DNA of 64,000 nucleotides from CAIQPS01 sp963721365 (GCA_963721365.1 CAVRJE010000014.1:1-64000); one strand, 5' to 3'. Shown: positions 37,980 to 49,100, numbered from the stretch's first letter. Program-made: numbers and translations. Notes: generated from the letters alone by a model not told the origin.

Positions 37980-39152
37980 GTGTCTGCCGACGAGGCCTAC
38001 TACCGAGGATTCGAGCAAGGACCCATCCGGCCGCCCAGCGAGGCGCGCAGCCTGCTCATCCGGGTCACCCGCAACTGTCCCTGGAATCGGTGCCGCTTCT
38101 GCCCGGTGTACAAGGACACCGACTTCAGCCGGCGACCGCTGGCCCACGTCCTCACCGACATAGAGGCAGTGGCCGCCTGGGTGGAGACCTTCGCCCCCGG
38201 GGACGTGCGGCGCCCTCAGGCGCAAGACGCGACAGCACCCGCGGCCGTCTCTGGCCAGCCCATCCCCTCCGGCCCGCCTCTGGACCCTGGGGCCGAGAGC
38301 GCCGCCTGGAACTGGTACCGGTCGGGGATGAAGTCCGTCTTCCTGCAGGACGCGAATCCTCTCGCAGTTCCCCCGGCGGAGATGATCGCCATCCTCAGCC
38401 TGCTCAAGGAGCGGTTCCCCGGCATCGAGCGGATAACCACGTACGCCCGCTCGCGCACGGTGGCGCGCATCGAGCCCGACGATCTGACGAAGATGCGGGT
38501 CGCCGGGCTGGACCGGGTCCACATCGGGTTCGAGACCGGGTCGGACGAGATACTTCGCTTCATGGACAAAGGCGTGACCAAGGCTCTTCAGATCGAAGGC
38601 GGAAGGAAGATCAAGGCGGCCGGGATGCAGCTGTCCGCCTACTACATGCCGGGTCTGGGCGGCCGCCGGCTGTGGCGGGAGAACGCTCTGGAGACGGCCG
38701 ACCTCATGAACCAGGTGGATCCGGACTTCATCCGGCTCCGGACCCTGGCCATACCCGACCATCTGGTCCTTGCCGAGGACGTGGCTGAGGGCAGGTTCGA
38801 GAAGGCGAGCGATATCGAGACCGCCCAGGAGATCCTGCTGTTCCTGGAGAGCCTGGAGGGGATCACGAGCACGGTCGTGAGCGACCACATCCTGAATCTG
38901 TTTGAGGACGTCGGCGGGAAGCTGCCGGACGACCGGGACGCGATGACCGCCGAGGTGAAGGCCTTCCTCGCGCTCGCGCCCGACGCGCAGGTGCTCTACC
39001 GCATCGCCCGGCGCGCCGGCCTCGTTCGGGGGATGTCCGACCTGGACGATCCTCAGCGGTACGACCGGGCGCAGCGATTGGTGCGAGAGCTGAACGTGAC
39101 CCCGGGAAACGTGGATGCGGTCACCGACCAGATGGTGAAGCGCTTCATCTAG
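37980..39152 (+). CDS. Radical SAM protein with CX4CX2C cluster motif
   Basis: 390 residues, intact. The cluster motif is NCPWNRCRFCPVYK, that is CX4CX2C rather than the standard CX3CX2C. Downstream are SVFLQDANPLAVPPAEM, YARSRTVARIEPDDL, VHIGFETGSDEIL and YYMPGLGGRRLW, typical of the elongator-like radical SAM group. An Ala/Pro/Gln insertion separates the cluster from the barrel. GTG 37980 follows GGGGAGAG, and TAGAAT at 37944-37949 is a likely -10. Substrate unknown. It is 14 bases upstream of the transhydrogenase-like gene, so the two are probably co-transcribed. Confidence 0.8.
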   Translation: MSADEAYYRGFEQGPIRPPSEARSLLIRVTRNCPWNRCRFCPVYKDTDFSRRPLAHVLTDIEAVAAWVETFAPGDVRRPQAQDATAPAAVSGQPIPSGPPLDPGAESAAWNWYRSGMKSVFLQDANPLAVPPAEMIAILSLLKERFPGIERITTYARSRTVARIEPDDLTKMRVAGLDRVHIGFETGSDEILRFMDKGVTKALQIEGGRKIKAAGMQLSAYYMPGLGGRRLWRENALETADLMNQVDPDFIRLRTLAIPDHLVLAEDVAEGRFEKASDIETAQEILLFLESLEGITSTVVSDHILNLFEDVGGKLPDDRDAMTAEVKAFLALAPDAQVLYRIARRAGLVRGMSDLDDPQRYDRAQRLVRELNVTPGNVDAVTDQMVKRFI

Positions 39153-39166
39153 GAACGGAGGTTGCG

Positions 39167-40443
39167 TTGAGCTTGGAGACGGTGTTCACGATAGAGGCCG
39201 CGAGCATCAAGTTCGGCAGCGGCGCCACGCGCGAGGTGGGCTACGACGTGAAGGCACTCGGCGCCCAGCGGGTGATGGTCGTCATCGACCCGCACCTCAC
39301 CGAGAGCGAGACCGCTTCCATCGCCCTCGTGTCCCTTAAGGCCGAGGGCATCGATACCGTGGTGTACGACCAGGTGCGCGTGGAGCCGGACGACGTCTCT
39401 CTCAAAGAGGCCATCGCCTTCGCGCGCCGGCAGGTTCGACGGCTACGTCGCTATCGGCGGAGGCTCCACCATCGACACGGCGAAGGTGGCGGACCTCTAC
39501 TCCACCTACCCGGCCGACTTCCTCGAATATGTGAACGCGCCTATCGGCAGGGCGACGCCCGTGCCGGGCCCACTCAAGCCCCTGGTCGCCATCCCCACCA
39601 CCGCCGGCACCGGCAGCGAGACGACCGGCCGTCGCCATCTTCGACCTCTCCGAGATGCACGCCAAGACCGGGATCTCCCATCGGGCGCTGCGGCCCCGGC
39701 TGGGCATCGTCGATCCCGACAACACCCGGACCCTTCCCCGGATGGCCGTCGCCTGCACGGCGCTCGACGTCTTCTCTCACGCCATCGAGTCGCTCACGGC
39801 GCTGCCTTTCGAGCAGCGGGAAGCTCCGGAGAGTCCCCGCATCCGGCCCGCCTACCAGGGCGCCAACCCCATCAGCAGCATCTGGGCGGCCAAGGCCGCC
39901 GAGATCGGCTCCAAGTACGTGATCCGGGCGATGGAAGACCCGGACGACGTCGAGGCTCGCACCCACATGATCCTCGCTTCCACCATGGCCGGGGTGGGCT
40001 TCGGGTCCGCGGGGGTCACCCTTCCGCACGGCATGTCGTACCCCATCTCCGGACTCGTCCGCGACTACCGGCCCGAGGGCTATCTGAGCGACCACGCCCT
40101 GATCCCGCACGGGATGGCGGTGATCCTGGGAGCGCCGGCGGCTTTCCGCTTCATGGCGCCGGCCAACCCGGGCGCTTGCCTGCAGGCCGCGGCCTTGATC
40201 GGGGCGGACACCCGAGGCGCCGGACCGGAAGACGCGGGAGAGCTCCTCGCCCAGGCCGTCATCGAGATCATGAAGAAGGTGGGCATGCCCAACGGCCTCC
40301 GGGCCGTCGGCTACACCCCCGATGACGTGCCGGCACTGGTCGAAGGGGTGCTACCGCAGCACCGGGTGACCAAGCTGTCGCCGCGCCCGGCGAACGCCGA
40401 AGACTTCCGGCAGCTGTTCCTCGATTCGATGACCATCTGGTAG
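39167..40443 (+). CDS. Iron-containing alcohol dehydrogenase, hydroxyacid-oxoacid transhydrogenase type (two shifts)
   Basis: About 425 residues. IKFGSGATREVGYDVKALGA, YVAIGGGSTIDTAKVADLYS, PLKPLVAIPTTAGTGSET, the metal-binding histidines in ALDVFSHAIESL and TLPHGMSYPISG, and a late DHALIPHGMAV. STYPADFLEYVNAPIG and the conserved spacing match the ADHFE1/HOT group, which couples 4-hydroxybutyrate oxidation to 2-oxoglutarate reduction. Shifts near 39435 and 39628. The TTG start follows GGAACGGAGG. Confidence 0.8.
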
Positions 40444-40487
40444 GGGCACGGGTTGCGCCGGAGCGGCCTGCGGCGCCGCCGGCGCCG

Positions 40488-41958
40488 CTACGGGGAGGTG
40501 TCCGGGAGCGGCGCAGGCTCTGCCTGGCGCTGGCCGGCCGGCACGTCGCCCCGTCGCCAGCGAGGCCACAACACTCAACGCGGCCAGCACTGCCATGATC
40601 GCGAAGGTCACGCGGATGGCTGTGAGCAGGTTCGGGTAGTCTGCAGAAGTGAACTCCTGGCGGCCGACGATCACGGCCACCACAAGCGTGGCCAGGGCGA
40701 TGCTCAAGGCTTGTCCCACCACGCGCATGGTGCCGACGCCCGCCGACGCCACCCCCACGTTTTTCCGCTCCACGCTGCTCATGATGGCCGATTGGTTGGG
40801 ACCCGAAAAGAACGCGTAGCCGAAGCCCAGCACGCAGAGGGCGATCAGGATCTGCCAATAGGGCGTATCGAAGCCCAGAAATGCCAGGCTCGCGAGACCG
40901 AGCGCGCATAGGCTCATGCCGCCGGAAACGACCCACCGCGGTTGCACCCGGTCGGCCAGCCGGCCTCCAAACGGCGACACCGCGGTCTGCAGGGCGACGC
41001 CGGTGATGAGCAGCAGTCCGGCGGTCTGGGGATCGAGGCCCCGGATGTACTGCAAATAGAGGCTCATGAGGAACGTCATAGCCCAGGCGGACGCATAGCT
41101 GATGAGAGCCGTCAAATTGGAGAGGGCGTAGAGCCGGTTGTGACGAAACAGCTTGACATCGAACACGGGGGATTCGGCCCGGGATTCCCACCATGCGAAG
41201 CCCGCCAGGCCGACGATGCCGACAAGGGCGAGCACGACGCCCCGGACCAGCGGGAGCCATGCCGTTCCCAACAGAAAAGCCGATAGAGCCAGGCCATAGA
41301 CGACAGATCCTTGCCAGTCGAAGCGGGCCGAACGCGACTCCTTCCACTCCGCCCGCCGCAACAACCAGGCATCGAGAAAGAGGTTGACGGCTCCGTAGCA
41401 GGCGCCGACCACGAAGAGGCCGCGCCATCCGATGTTGTCGACGATAACGCCGCCGATGGGCGGGCCCATGGCTTGGCCGGCGTAGGCCGCCATGGCCATG
41501 ACACCCATCGCGAAGCCGCGGCGCGCGCGGGGGTACGCGACGGTCACCGCCGCGGTCGAGCTGGCGAAGACCATGCCGCTTCCCACCCCCTGCATGACGC
41601 GGAAGACGATAAGCAGCACATACGAGTCGACGAAGATGGCGGCGGCGGTCCCGGCGAACATGATCGACAGGCCCGCGACGAAGATCAGCCGGCGGCCGGC
41701 AGTGTCGGCGATCCGGCCGAAAGGCATCAAGACGACGGCAGCCGCCAGGATGTAGCAGAGCGGGATCCATCCGAGGGCTACCGGACCGAGGTGGAACTCC
41801 TCCTTGAGGTACGGCAGCGCGATGTTGACGGAGGAGGTCAGGAAAGCCGCCATCCAGTTGGTCATCGACATGACCAGGAGGACGTGCCCCGGCTTGACAG
41901 TACCCGCTGCCTCGGTCCTGAAGAGCGTGCCCAGCGCACCTCCTCGGCGAAGCGTCAT
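40488..41958 (-). CDS. MFS drug-exporter-like transporter, 14 helices (one frame shift at the end)
   Basis: DHA2 (EmrB/QacA-like) proton antiporter. The first helices are VMSMTNWMAAFLTSSVNIAL and LGWIPLCYILAAAVVLMPFG; GRIADTAGRRLIF is motif A and FRVMQGVGSGMVFASS an EmrB-type motif. About 14 membrane segments. As sequenced the tail is Pro/Ala-rich and open to 40351, overlapping the convergent gene. One insertion near 40550 restores RRGDVPAGQRQAEPAPLPDT and a stop at 40490-40488, which I use. Followed upstream by an ABC-2 exporter. Confidence 0.8.
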
Positions 41959-41972
41959 TTCTCAGCCGCCTG

Positions 41973-42800
41973 CTACGACAGGATGTCTTTGCGCCTGAAC
42001 CTCCAATACCCGAGCGCGGTCGTCCCGACGATCCACACGGCGAAGTTGATGAGGGCCTTGATGATCGGCGTCCAATCGACCGGGGAGCTGAGGAAGTTGG
42101 TCCACTCGCTGAACTTGCTCGTGAACAGGTAGGGCTGCAAGAAGTCGAAGACCGAGAACGCCTGCAACGCCTCCATGATGATCACCAGGACGAGGGCAGC
42201 CGCGACCGCCGTCAGACTCGAGTTCGTGAGCGTGGAGAAGAGTGTGGCCAGCGACACGACGCACATCATGCCGACAAACACAAAGGCGTAGGAGGCCACG
42301 GTGAGACCGAGCGCGTGCCAGACGCCGATCTCCTGGCCGGTAAAAAGATTGACCGGGCCCAGACCGAACACGGCGCCCCCGGCTATCAAACTCGCGACGC
42401 CGAGGATGAGCAGGCAGATCGCTACGTAGAGGTTGGCGACGAACCACTTGGACATCAGGAAGGCCCCGCGCCTGACGGGCTGCATCAACATGGTGCGTAG
42501 CGTGCCGCTCTCGGCCTCGCCGGCGATGGTGTAACTGCCCGACATCGAGGCGAGGAGGGGCAGGAAGAACGTCGCCATGGCCATGAGGGCGGCCACCATC
42601 AGATACAGACCGTTGTCGCGTATCTGGCCGAAGATCAGCTCGCCCACGTCCGGTGGTCCCCCTTGGCCCCCGCCGGGCCCCCCGTTCGAGAAGCGGAACG
42701 CCAGCATGATGAGGAAGGGGATTATGAACAGGCCGCCCCAGCCTATGTAGGTCCGTTTTTGGAAGAGGGTCTTGACGAACTCGCGCCGGATGCTGCTCAT
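41973..42800 (-). CDS. ABC-2 type transporter permease
   Basis: 275 residues, intact, six membrane helices. TYIGWGGLFIIPFLIMLAF is TM1; a Gly/Pro-rich external loop follows; AGEAESGTLRTMLMQPVRRG is the characteristic cytoplasmic ABC-2 coupling segment. Pairs with the ATPase upstream (4-base ATGA-type overlap). The substrate is unknown; this architecture serves antibiotic, peptide or Na+ export. Confidence 0.88.
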   Translation of the reverse strand: MSSIRREFVKTLFQKRTYIGWGGLFIIPFLIMLAFRFSNGGPGGGQGGPPDVGELIFGQIRDNGLYLMVAALMAMATFFLPLLASMSGSYTIAGEAESGTLRTMLMQPVRRGAFLMSKWFVANLYVAICLLILGVASLIAGGAVFGLGPVNLFTGQEIGVWHALGLTVASYAFVFVGMMCVVSLATLFSTLTNSSLTAVAAALVLVIIMEALQAFSVFDFLQPYLFTSKFSEWTNFLSSPVDWTPIIKALINFAVWIVGTTALGYWRFRRKDILS

Positions 42801-43815
42801 CGCGTCCCTCCCGCAGCCGCGCCCATGTCTCCCGAAGTGAGCTCGAGGAACATGTCTTCCAGCCCCTGCTCGAGCGCTGGGACGACGGCCAGCACGTCCA
42901 CGTCGCCTGCGACCAATCTCCGTACTATCTCTGGTACGAAGCCCTCGCCGGAATCCACCACGATGTAGCCCTCGTCCTCGCGGACACCCCCTGGAGGCGC
43001 CATCGCCCGGATGACCTCCAATGCGCGTCCCTGGTTGCCCGTCAGGATCTTCACGGCGTGGCTGGCGGGATGCAGGTCGGACACCGGTCCCTGGACGATG
43101 ACCCGGCCCTTGCTGAGGATGACGGCCCGGTTGCAGACGAGCTCCACTTCATGGAGCAGGTGGGAGGAAAGGAAGACGGTCACGCCCTCGGTGCCGAGTT
43201 GGCGGATGAGTTCGCGGACGTCCTTCATGCCCTGCGGGTCGAGGCCGCTCGTAGGCTCGTCGAGGACGATCACGTCGGGCTTGTGGATAAGAGCCAGGCC
43301 GATCCCGAGGCGCTGCCGCATTCCGTGGGAGAAGCCGCCCACCTTGGAGCTGGTGCGGTCCGATAGGCCCACCATCTCGAGGACTTCGGATATGCGCTCC
43401 TCGGTCACCTCGCCGTTCATCTCCGCGAGCATCCGGAGGTTGCGGCGGGCCGTCATGTTGCCGTAGAAGATAGGATCGTCGACGAACCCACCCAGGTGGC
43501 GCAGGGCGCTCAGCCGGTCGTCGGGCACCTTGTGGTCGAGCACCTGGGCGTACCCGCTCGTGGGGTAGATCAGGCCGAATATGAGGCGGATGGTGGTCGT
43601 CTTCCCGCTCCCGTTGGGGCCCAGGAAACCGAACACGTCGCCTCTGCAGACGGAGATGTCGAGATTGTCGACGGCCCGCAGATTCTTGAAGTCTTTGGTC
43701 AGGCCGTGCGTGGACAGCACTACGGGCCGGCCTTCGCAGACCTCCAGCCGCCCGTCCTGAGCCGGGTTGAACTTCTCGGCGATCATCGGTTGTCCACCCT
43801 TACTTGGATGCTCAT
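42797..43815 (-). CDS. ABC transporter ATP-binding protein (one shift near start)
   Basis: About 338 residues. Walker A GFLGPNGSGKTTTIRLIFGL, signature FSHGMRQRLGIGLALIHKP, Walker B VIVLDEPTSGLDPQG and switch LSSHLLHEVELVC. A C-terminal regulatory domain (VREDEGYIVVDSGEGFVP) is typical of drug-export ATPases. I start at 43815 because its ATG overlaps the previous stop and follows AAAGGAG; a one-base shift before 43786 is then needed. If 43786 is the true start, the protein is about 10 residues shorter. Confidence 0.85.
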
Positions 43816-44390
43816 GACGGCTCCTTTGACTCTTTTGGCGCGCGACGCGCGGTTTCTTTAGCGGCTGGCGGCCTATCCCGAAATAACGGCGGGTAGGCGC
43901 GAGCAGTGTGAGAGTGACTATGGCCAGGCCGAGGATCCCCATGACGACCTGCATCCCAATGCCCGAACCCGGACAAGTACCCCAGCAGCGCGACCTCGGT
44001 GATGATCCAGATGACCAGCCCGCCTCCCGAGGCGAGCGAGAGCCACCAGGCGGGTTTCCACGTCGCAGCAGCCCCGCGAGAACGAGGAGAGCAAACAGCC
44101 CTACCACGACAAGCAGGATGAGCCCGGGAATCAAAGTAGTCCTTGAAGGGGCTCCCTTCAAGCATGCTGAGGGGCATGCCGATATTGTCGATCGGATCTC
44201 GAACCAATCCGATGCCTCCGGCGATAGCCCCTAGGGCCTGGATCGCGGTCAGTATCAGAAGAGCGACGACGGTTCCCGGCCGCTTGCTCTTTGCCGGCGT
44301 CCTGGCGCCGGTCTGCCCGGCCTGCCGCGGCTTGTTGAGCGCCCCGGTCTTCGTGGCTCTCCGGGCTCTCTTTTTGGACTTCGCTGGTAT
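43812..44390 (-). CDS. Small four-helix membrane protein (frame shifts, ATA at start position)
   Basis: About 190 residues. A Lys/Arg-rich N-terminus (PAKSKKRARRATKTGALN) precedes four membrane segments: VVALLILTAIQALGAIAGGI, LIPGLILLVVVGLFALLVLA, SGGGLVIWIITEVALLGYLS and MQVVMGILGLAIVTLTLLA. Frame changes near 44155, 44060 and 43975. AGGAG is followed six bases later by ATA, the only start-like codon in frame, so either ATA initiates or it is a miscalled ATG. The stop overlaps the ABC ATPase start, so it is probably a subunit or accessory of that exporter. Confidence 0.55.
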   Translation of the reverse strand: MPAKSKKRARRATKTGALNKPRQAGQTGARTPAKSKRPGTVVALLILTAIQALGAIAGGIGLVRDPIDNIGMPLSMLEGSPFKDYFDSRAHPACRGRAVCSPRSRGAAATWKPAWWLSLASGGGLVIWIITEVALLGYLSGFGHWDAGRHGDPRPGHSHSHTARAYPPLFRDRPPAAKETARRAPKESKEPS

Positions 44391-44506
44391 GGAGGTCTCC
44401 TGTAAGGGGCGCGGGTTACGGCTGCTGACGGGTCTTGGGGAATCTTACCGCGCCGCGCTTCCACAAAGACGGCGCAGAGGTGCGGAACCTTTCTTGCGCG
44501 AACGGG

Positions 44507-44575
44507 TATCATACAAGCCAGAACGGTGTTCGGAATGTCACGCATCGTTCTATTGAACATGTTGTGTTCGGAACA
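44507..44575 (+). promoter_or_regulatory. -10-like TATCAT with three GAAC/GTTC palindromic sites
   Basis: TATCAT at 44507-44512 is followed by GAACGGTGTTC (44521-44531), GTTCTATTGAAC (44547-44558) and TGTTCGGAACA (44565-44575). All share GTTC/GAAC arms, and the first would overlap the transcription start. They lie in front of the TetR gene and are likely its autoregulatory operators. Confidence 0.5.
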
Positions 44576-44600
44576 GCGATCGCAGCGAATGGGAGCCCGA

Positions 44601-45223
44601 ATGGAAGAGACACTTGGCCTCTCGCGGCGTGACCGCCGCCGTCTCGCCACTCGGGTGGAGATACTCTCCGCCGCCCGGGAATTGCTGCTCGAGGTGGGCC
44701 CTGAGGGGCTCAGCCTTCGTCAGGTCGCCCGGCGGGCCGACTTCAGTCCGGCCGCGCTCTACACCTACTTTCCCAACAAGGATTCGCTCGTCGCCTCGTC
44801 TGTTCGGGGAATCGTTCGAACGCCTCGATGCCTACCTGCGCCGGGTGCCCGCCGATCTTCCCCCCGACCGCCGCGTGATCGAACTCGGGCTGGCCTACAT
44901 GGAGTTCGCCCACGACAACCCTATGGACCTCCGCTGCATGATGCTGTCCACGTCTCTCGATCTCCCGCCCTCGAGCGGGAAGGCTCTCGGTCTGAGCGCG
45001 GCGCAGCTCATCGGCGAGACCTTCCGGCAGGGGGTCCAGGAGGGGGTCTTCAAACCCGACGGCCTGTGCTCGGCCCCCGAGATGGCCTTCGGCGCCTGGG
45101 CGCTCGTGCATGGGATGGTGTCCGTCGCGGGAATAGACCTCACCGAGGTCGCGGAAGAGGTATCGGCGGATCCCCGCCGCGTATCTGGAAACGTACGTCG
45201 CTCTGTTGAAGGCCCCGCGGTAG
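44601..45223 (+). CDS. TetR/AcrR-family regulator (two frame shifts)
   Basis: About 207 residues. The N-terminal helix-turn-helix is ATRVEILSAARELLLEVGPE then SLRQVARRADFSPAALYTYF and PNKDSLV. The C-terminal ligand domain has RVIELGLAYMEFAHDNPMDL and FGAWALVHGMVSVAG. Shifts near 44800 and 45170; the latter restores YLETYVALLKAPR to TAG 45223. GGAG five bases before ATG 44601 decides the start. It controls the MMPL transporter 24 bases downstream, most likely as a ligand-released repressor. Confidence 0.85.
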
Positions 45224-45247
45224 GGGCTTCACGTCAAGGATAGGTCG

Positions 45248-47624
45248 ATGTTTCACGCCATAGGCAATTTCTGCTACCGGTTCCGCTGGATAGTCATCGC
45301 CCTCTGGATAGTGGTGTTCGGAGTGAGCGTCGCGGCTACCCCCTTCCTCGCCGACACTCTCACGGCCGGCTTCAGCCAATCCTCACGCTCCATCTCAGCA
45401 GTCGGCGGCGCTTATCCAGGAGACCTTCAAGCAGGGCGAGACCAACCTGCTCGTCGTGTTCCAGAGCGACAAGCTTCAGGCCGCGAGTGAGGAGTTCAAG
45501 GCCGCGGAGCAGCGGGCTCTGGACGGATTGACCGCTGCGAACATCCCTAACCTGGAGAGCATCCAGACCTACGCGAGCACGGGCAGCGATCTGCTGGTCT
45601 CCAAGGACGGCACGAGTTCCGTCGCGGTCCTCAACTTCTCGGCGCCCTCGCAGACGGTGCAGAAGGGGATGCAGGAGATCAAGACCGCGCTTGCCGGCGG
45701 CGAGCTCAAGACCTACGTCACCGGCGAGCCCGCGGTCAACGAGGAGCTTACCGACTTCTCCGTCAGGGACCTGCAGAAGGTGGAGATCTACGGTCTGCCG
45801 GTGGCGCTCATCGCTCTCATCTTCGTCTTCGGCAGCCTGGTCTCGGCGGCGCTGCCCGTCGTCACCGGCGGCATGGCGGTGACGGTCACGCTGGGCGGCA
45901 TGTACCTGATAGCGCGGGTCACCAGCATGTCCATCTTCGCCATGAACACGGCCACACTGCTGGGGCTGGCGGTAGCCATCGACTACGCGCTCTTCATGGT
46001 GTCGCGCTTCCGCGAGGAGTTGCACAAGGGGGCGACTGTCAAAGAGGCGGTGGTGGTCACGACGGCCCGCGCCGGGCGCTCCGTCTTCTACAGCGGGGTG
46101 GCGGTCATGGTCGGCGTGGTCGGCCTCGTGTTCTTCCCCTCGCCCGGTCTGCGCTCGCTCGGCATCGGCGGCGCGCTGGTGGTGTTCTTCTCGGTGGCCG
46201 CGTCGGTCACCTTCATGCCGGCCCTGCTGGGTGTGCTCGGCCATCGGGTCGACAGGCTCCCGGTCATCAGGCTGCACGAAGCCCACGAAGGCCGGTTGTG
46301 GCGGCGCTGGGCGAACGTGTTGCTGAGGAGGCCGTGGGTCTCGATCCTCGTGGCGCTGGTGCTCATAGCTCTTGTTGCCTGGCCGGCCGCCACCATGAAG
46401 ACCCAAATGAGCGCGGCCAGCACATTGCCGCCCCAGGCGGAGTCGCGGCAGGGCCTGGACATCCTCGACCAGGAGTTCGACCGGAAGGCGCTCTCCCCGC
46501 TCTCGGTGCTGCTCACTTGGGATGGCGGCGGCGGCATCGACGTGATGCGGGCCGCCGGCCTCTTCATCTATGGTCAGCAGCTGGCCGCGACTCCCGGGGT
46601 GGCCTCGGTCCTCAGCCCCTTCACGCTCGACGGCATGGGCGAGCGATCGCCACCGCTCTCGCTAGCGTTCTGGCCTCAGTTCGAGAAGCTGCTCAACGAT
46701 CCCGACGGCTTCGTGGTGCCCGCCGAGGGCATCGACCTTGGTCGGAGGCCAGACGATCACCGCCGCGCAACTGGAGCAGTTCAAGCAACTCATCAAGTCG
46801 TCGGTCGCGCCCGGGGCCGTGCTCTTCGGGTGTCACGCCGACCGGCGGCTCCGATTCCACGCGCCGTCGCAGGACCTCGTCGAAGGCGCTCAGGACTCCA
46901 GCCCTTCCCGCCGGCTACCAGGTGCACGTGGCCGGGGAATCGGCCTTCAGCTACGACTTCTTCCAGGAACTGAACACCTGGTTCCCGTGGGTGATCGCTC
47001 TGGGTCGTGGTCACGAGCCTGATCGTGTTCTCGCTGCTCCTGCGCAGCGTGGTGCTGCCGGTGCTGGCCGTCGTGGTGAACCTGCTCACCATCGCCATGA
47101 GCTACGGCATGGTTGGTGCTGCTCTTCCAGGGCACCGTCTTCGAGAAGATCCTGCGCTTCACCTCGACCGGCGGCGATCGACGCTGTCATACCGGGTGGT
47201 GATGCTGTGCATACTCTTCGGCATCACCATGGACTACGCGGTGTTCATGCTCACCCGCATGCACGAGCGCTGGCACCGGACGCGTGACAACCGGGAGAGC
47301 GTCACCACGGGTCTGATCAGGACCGGGCGGATCATCGTGAGCGCGGCGCTGCTCGTGGTCATCGTCACCGGGGCCTTCGCCTTCACGAGCATCGGCCAGA
47401 CCAAGATGCTGGGCCTCGGGATCGCCCTGGCGATCATCGTCGACACCGTCCTCATCCGGCTGACGCTGCTTCCCGCCGTCATGGCCTACCTGGGCCGGGC
47501 CAACTGGTGGTGGCCGGGCTTCGAGTGGATGAAGGGGCTGGGGCGGAAGAAGAGCCCGCGCCCGCGGACCGGTCCGGGGACGGCTCGGCCTACGGGGCGG
47601 GTGAACCCTGAGCTACCGCAGTAG
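45248..47624 (+). CDS. MMPL/RND-family transporter (many frame shifts)
   Basis: About 790 residues. N-terminal FRWIVIALWIVVFGVSVAAT, an external domain with QGETNLLVVFQSDKL, then a first membrane block with VSMIF-like helices (LGLAVAIDYALFMVSRFREE, the RND motif D-Y), a central junction, a second external domain and a second block (VMLCILFGITMDYAVFMLTR). Shifts near 45415, 46745, 46835, 46905, 47010, 47118 and 47185. ATG 45248 follows AAGGATAGG. Such transporters export lipids or drugs in Actinobacteria. It ends two bases from the convergent kinase gene. Confidence 0.8.
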
Positions 47625-47625
47625 G

Positions 47626-49094
47626 CTACCCGGGCAGCAGCACCGAGAACGTCGAGCCCTTGCCCTGCTTCGCTGGCCAGCTCCAGCTCGTCCGCCGGCG
47701 CGCTCGGTGAGGCGCTTGACTATGGCCAGCCCCAGGCCGCTGCCCTCGAGGCCGCGGGTCTCGGGGCGCTTCTCGCGGAAGAACTCGGTGAAGCACCAGG
47801 TCGAGGTTCTCCTTGGCGATGCCGATGCCCGTGTCCTCGACGTCGATGCGGACCCATTCGCCGTCGTGGCAGGCCCGTACCGTCGACGCTCCCGCCGTCC
47901 CGGTTGTACTTGACGGCGTTGCCCACCAGGTTGGTGAGGATCATGTCGAGGTCGTCGGCGGGACAAGCACCGGCGGCAGACCGGGCTCGAGCTCCGTGCG
48001 GGCGGTGATGCCCCGGGCCGCGAGCCGCTCGGCCTGGAGCGCCGAGGGCCGCGTTCACCGCCGGCTCCACCTCGAGCAGCTCGGGCTCGCCCGTGAGCCT
48101 GGGCCTGCTCGCTCCGGGAGAGCGAGAGCAGGTCGCCGATGAGCTGCACCAGGTCGTCGATGCGGTTCTCGGCCCGGCGCAGCATGGGCAGGTAAGCCTC
48201 GAGGTCGTCGCCCAGGCTCTTGTCGGTGGCCACCTCGATGATGCTGCGCACCGCTCCCAGGGGGGACTTGAGCTCGTGGACCATGGTGCGGATGAAACGC
48301 TCCTTCTCCATGGCCAGGCGCCGCATCTGGGAGATGTCGGACAGGGTGAGGATGCGGCCCAGCGCGGCGCCGTCTTCGGCGCGGAAGGTGACGATGCTGG
48401 TCATGTAGCTGCGCTCGCCGATGGACAGCTGGCCGATGGTCCGGTCCTTGAGCGGGGCGGCCAGGGGCTCCGCCAGGGGGCAAGCGGACCGTCGCCGCAG
48501 CAGTTCGCGCCGCCGGCCGGCGCAGCACGTCCTGCTCTTCGGTCGCATCCAGGAGGGCCGTCATGGCCCGGTTGGCCAGCACCACGTCGCCGTCTCGGTT
48601 GACGACCAGCACGGCGTCGCGCAGCGACGAGACGAGGGAGTGGGTCTGGGTCTTCTCCTCCGCCAGCGCGAGCAGGCTGGCCTCGTGCTCCCGGCGCAGC
48701 CGCTCGGCCTCGGTGCGGGCCTGCTTGTGCCGCACCAGCGTCTCGACCACGCCCAGCAGGTCGTCGGGCAGGAACGGCTTGGGCAGGAAGAAGTCGACCC
48801 CCTGGCGGGTGGCCGCGATGGCCAGTGTCGATGTTCGGCGTAGGCGGTGATCATGCAGGTCATGATCTGCAGGCCGTTCTGCGCTTGATGGTCTGTAGGA
48901 TGGTCAGGCCGTCGATGTCGGGCAGCCGGTAGTCGAGCAGGGCCACGTCGTAGTCGTGCGTGCCGAGCAGGGCGAGAGCCTCCTCGCCGGTGCCGCCTCC
49001 TCGACCTCGTAGCCTTCGAGCTCGAGGATCTGGCGGATGCCGGAACGGACGCCGTACTCGTCGTCGACCACCAGGATGCGCGCGGCGCGGTCAT
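47626..49094 (-). CDS. Receiver-PAS-histidine kinase (several frame shifts)
   Basis: About 490 residues. The receiver has ILVVDDEYGVRSGIRQILEL and a terminal KPFLPDDLL motif. A coiled segment (KQARTEAERLRREHEASLLA) precedes a PAS domain (SLRDAVLVVNRDGDVVLANR), then the H-box FIRTMVHELKSPLGAVRSII and an ATPase domain ending GLEGSGLGLAIVKRL. The corrected end is TAG 47628-47626. At least five shifts. No membrane segment, so it is cytosolic. Last gene of the hydrogenase-sensor run; a receiver at its N-terminus suggests it is itself a phosphorelay target. Confidence 0.75.
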
Positions 49095-49100
49095 GACTGG

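Noticed and set aside
42797..44161. Apparent fusion of a membrane protein to the ABC ATPase
   Set aside because: A stop/start overlap with AAAGGAG lies at 43812-43815 in adjacent frames; single-base shifts on each side create the continuous frame.
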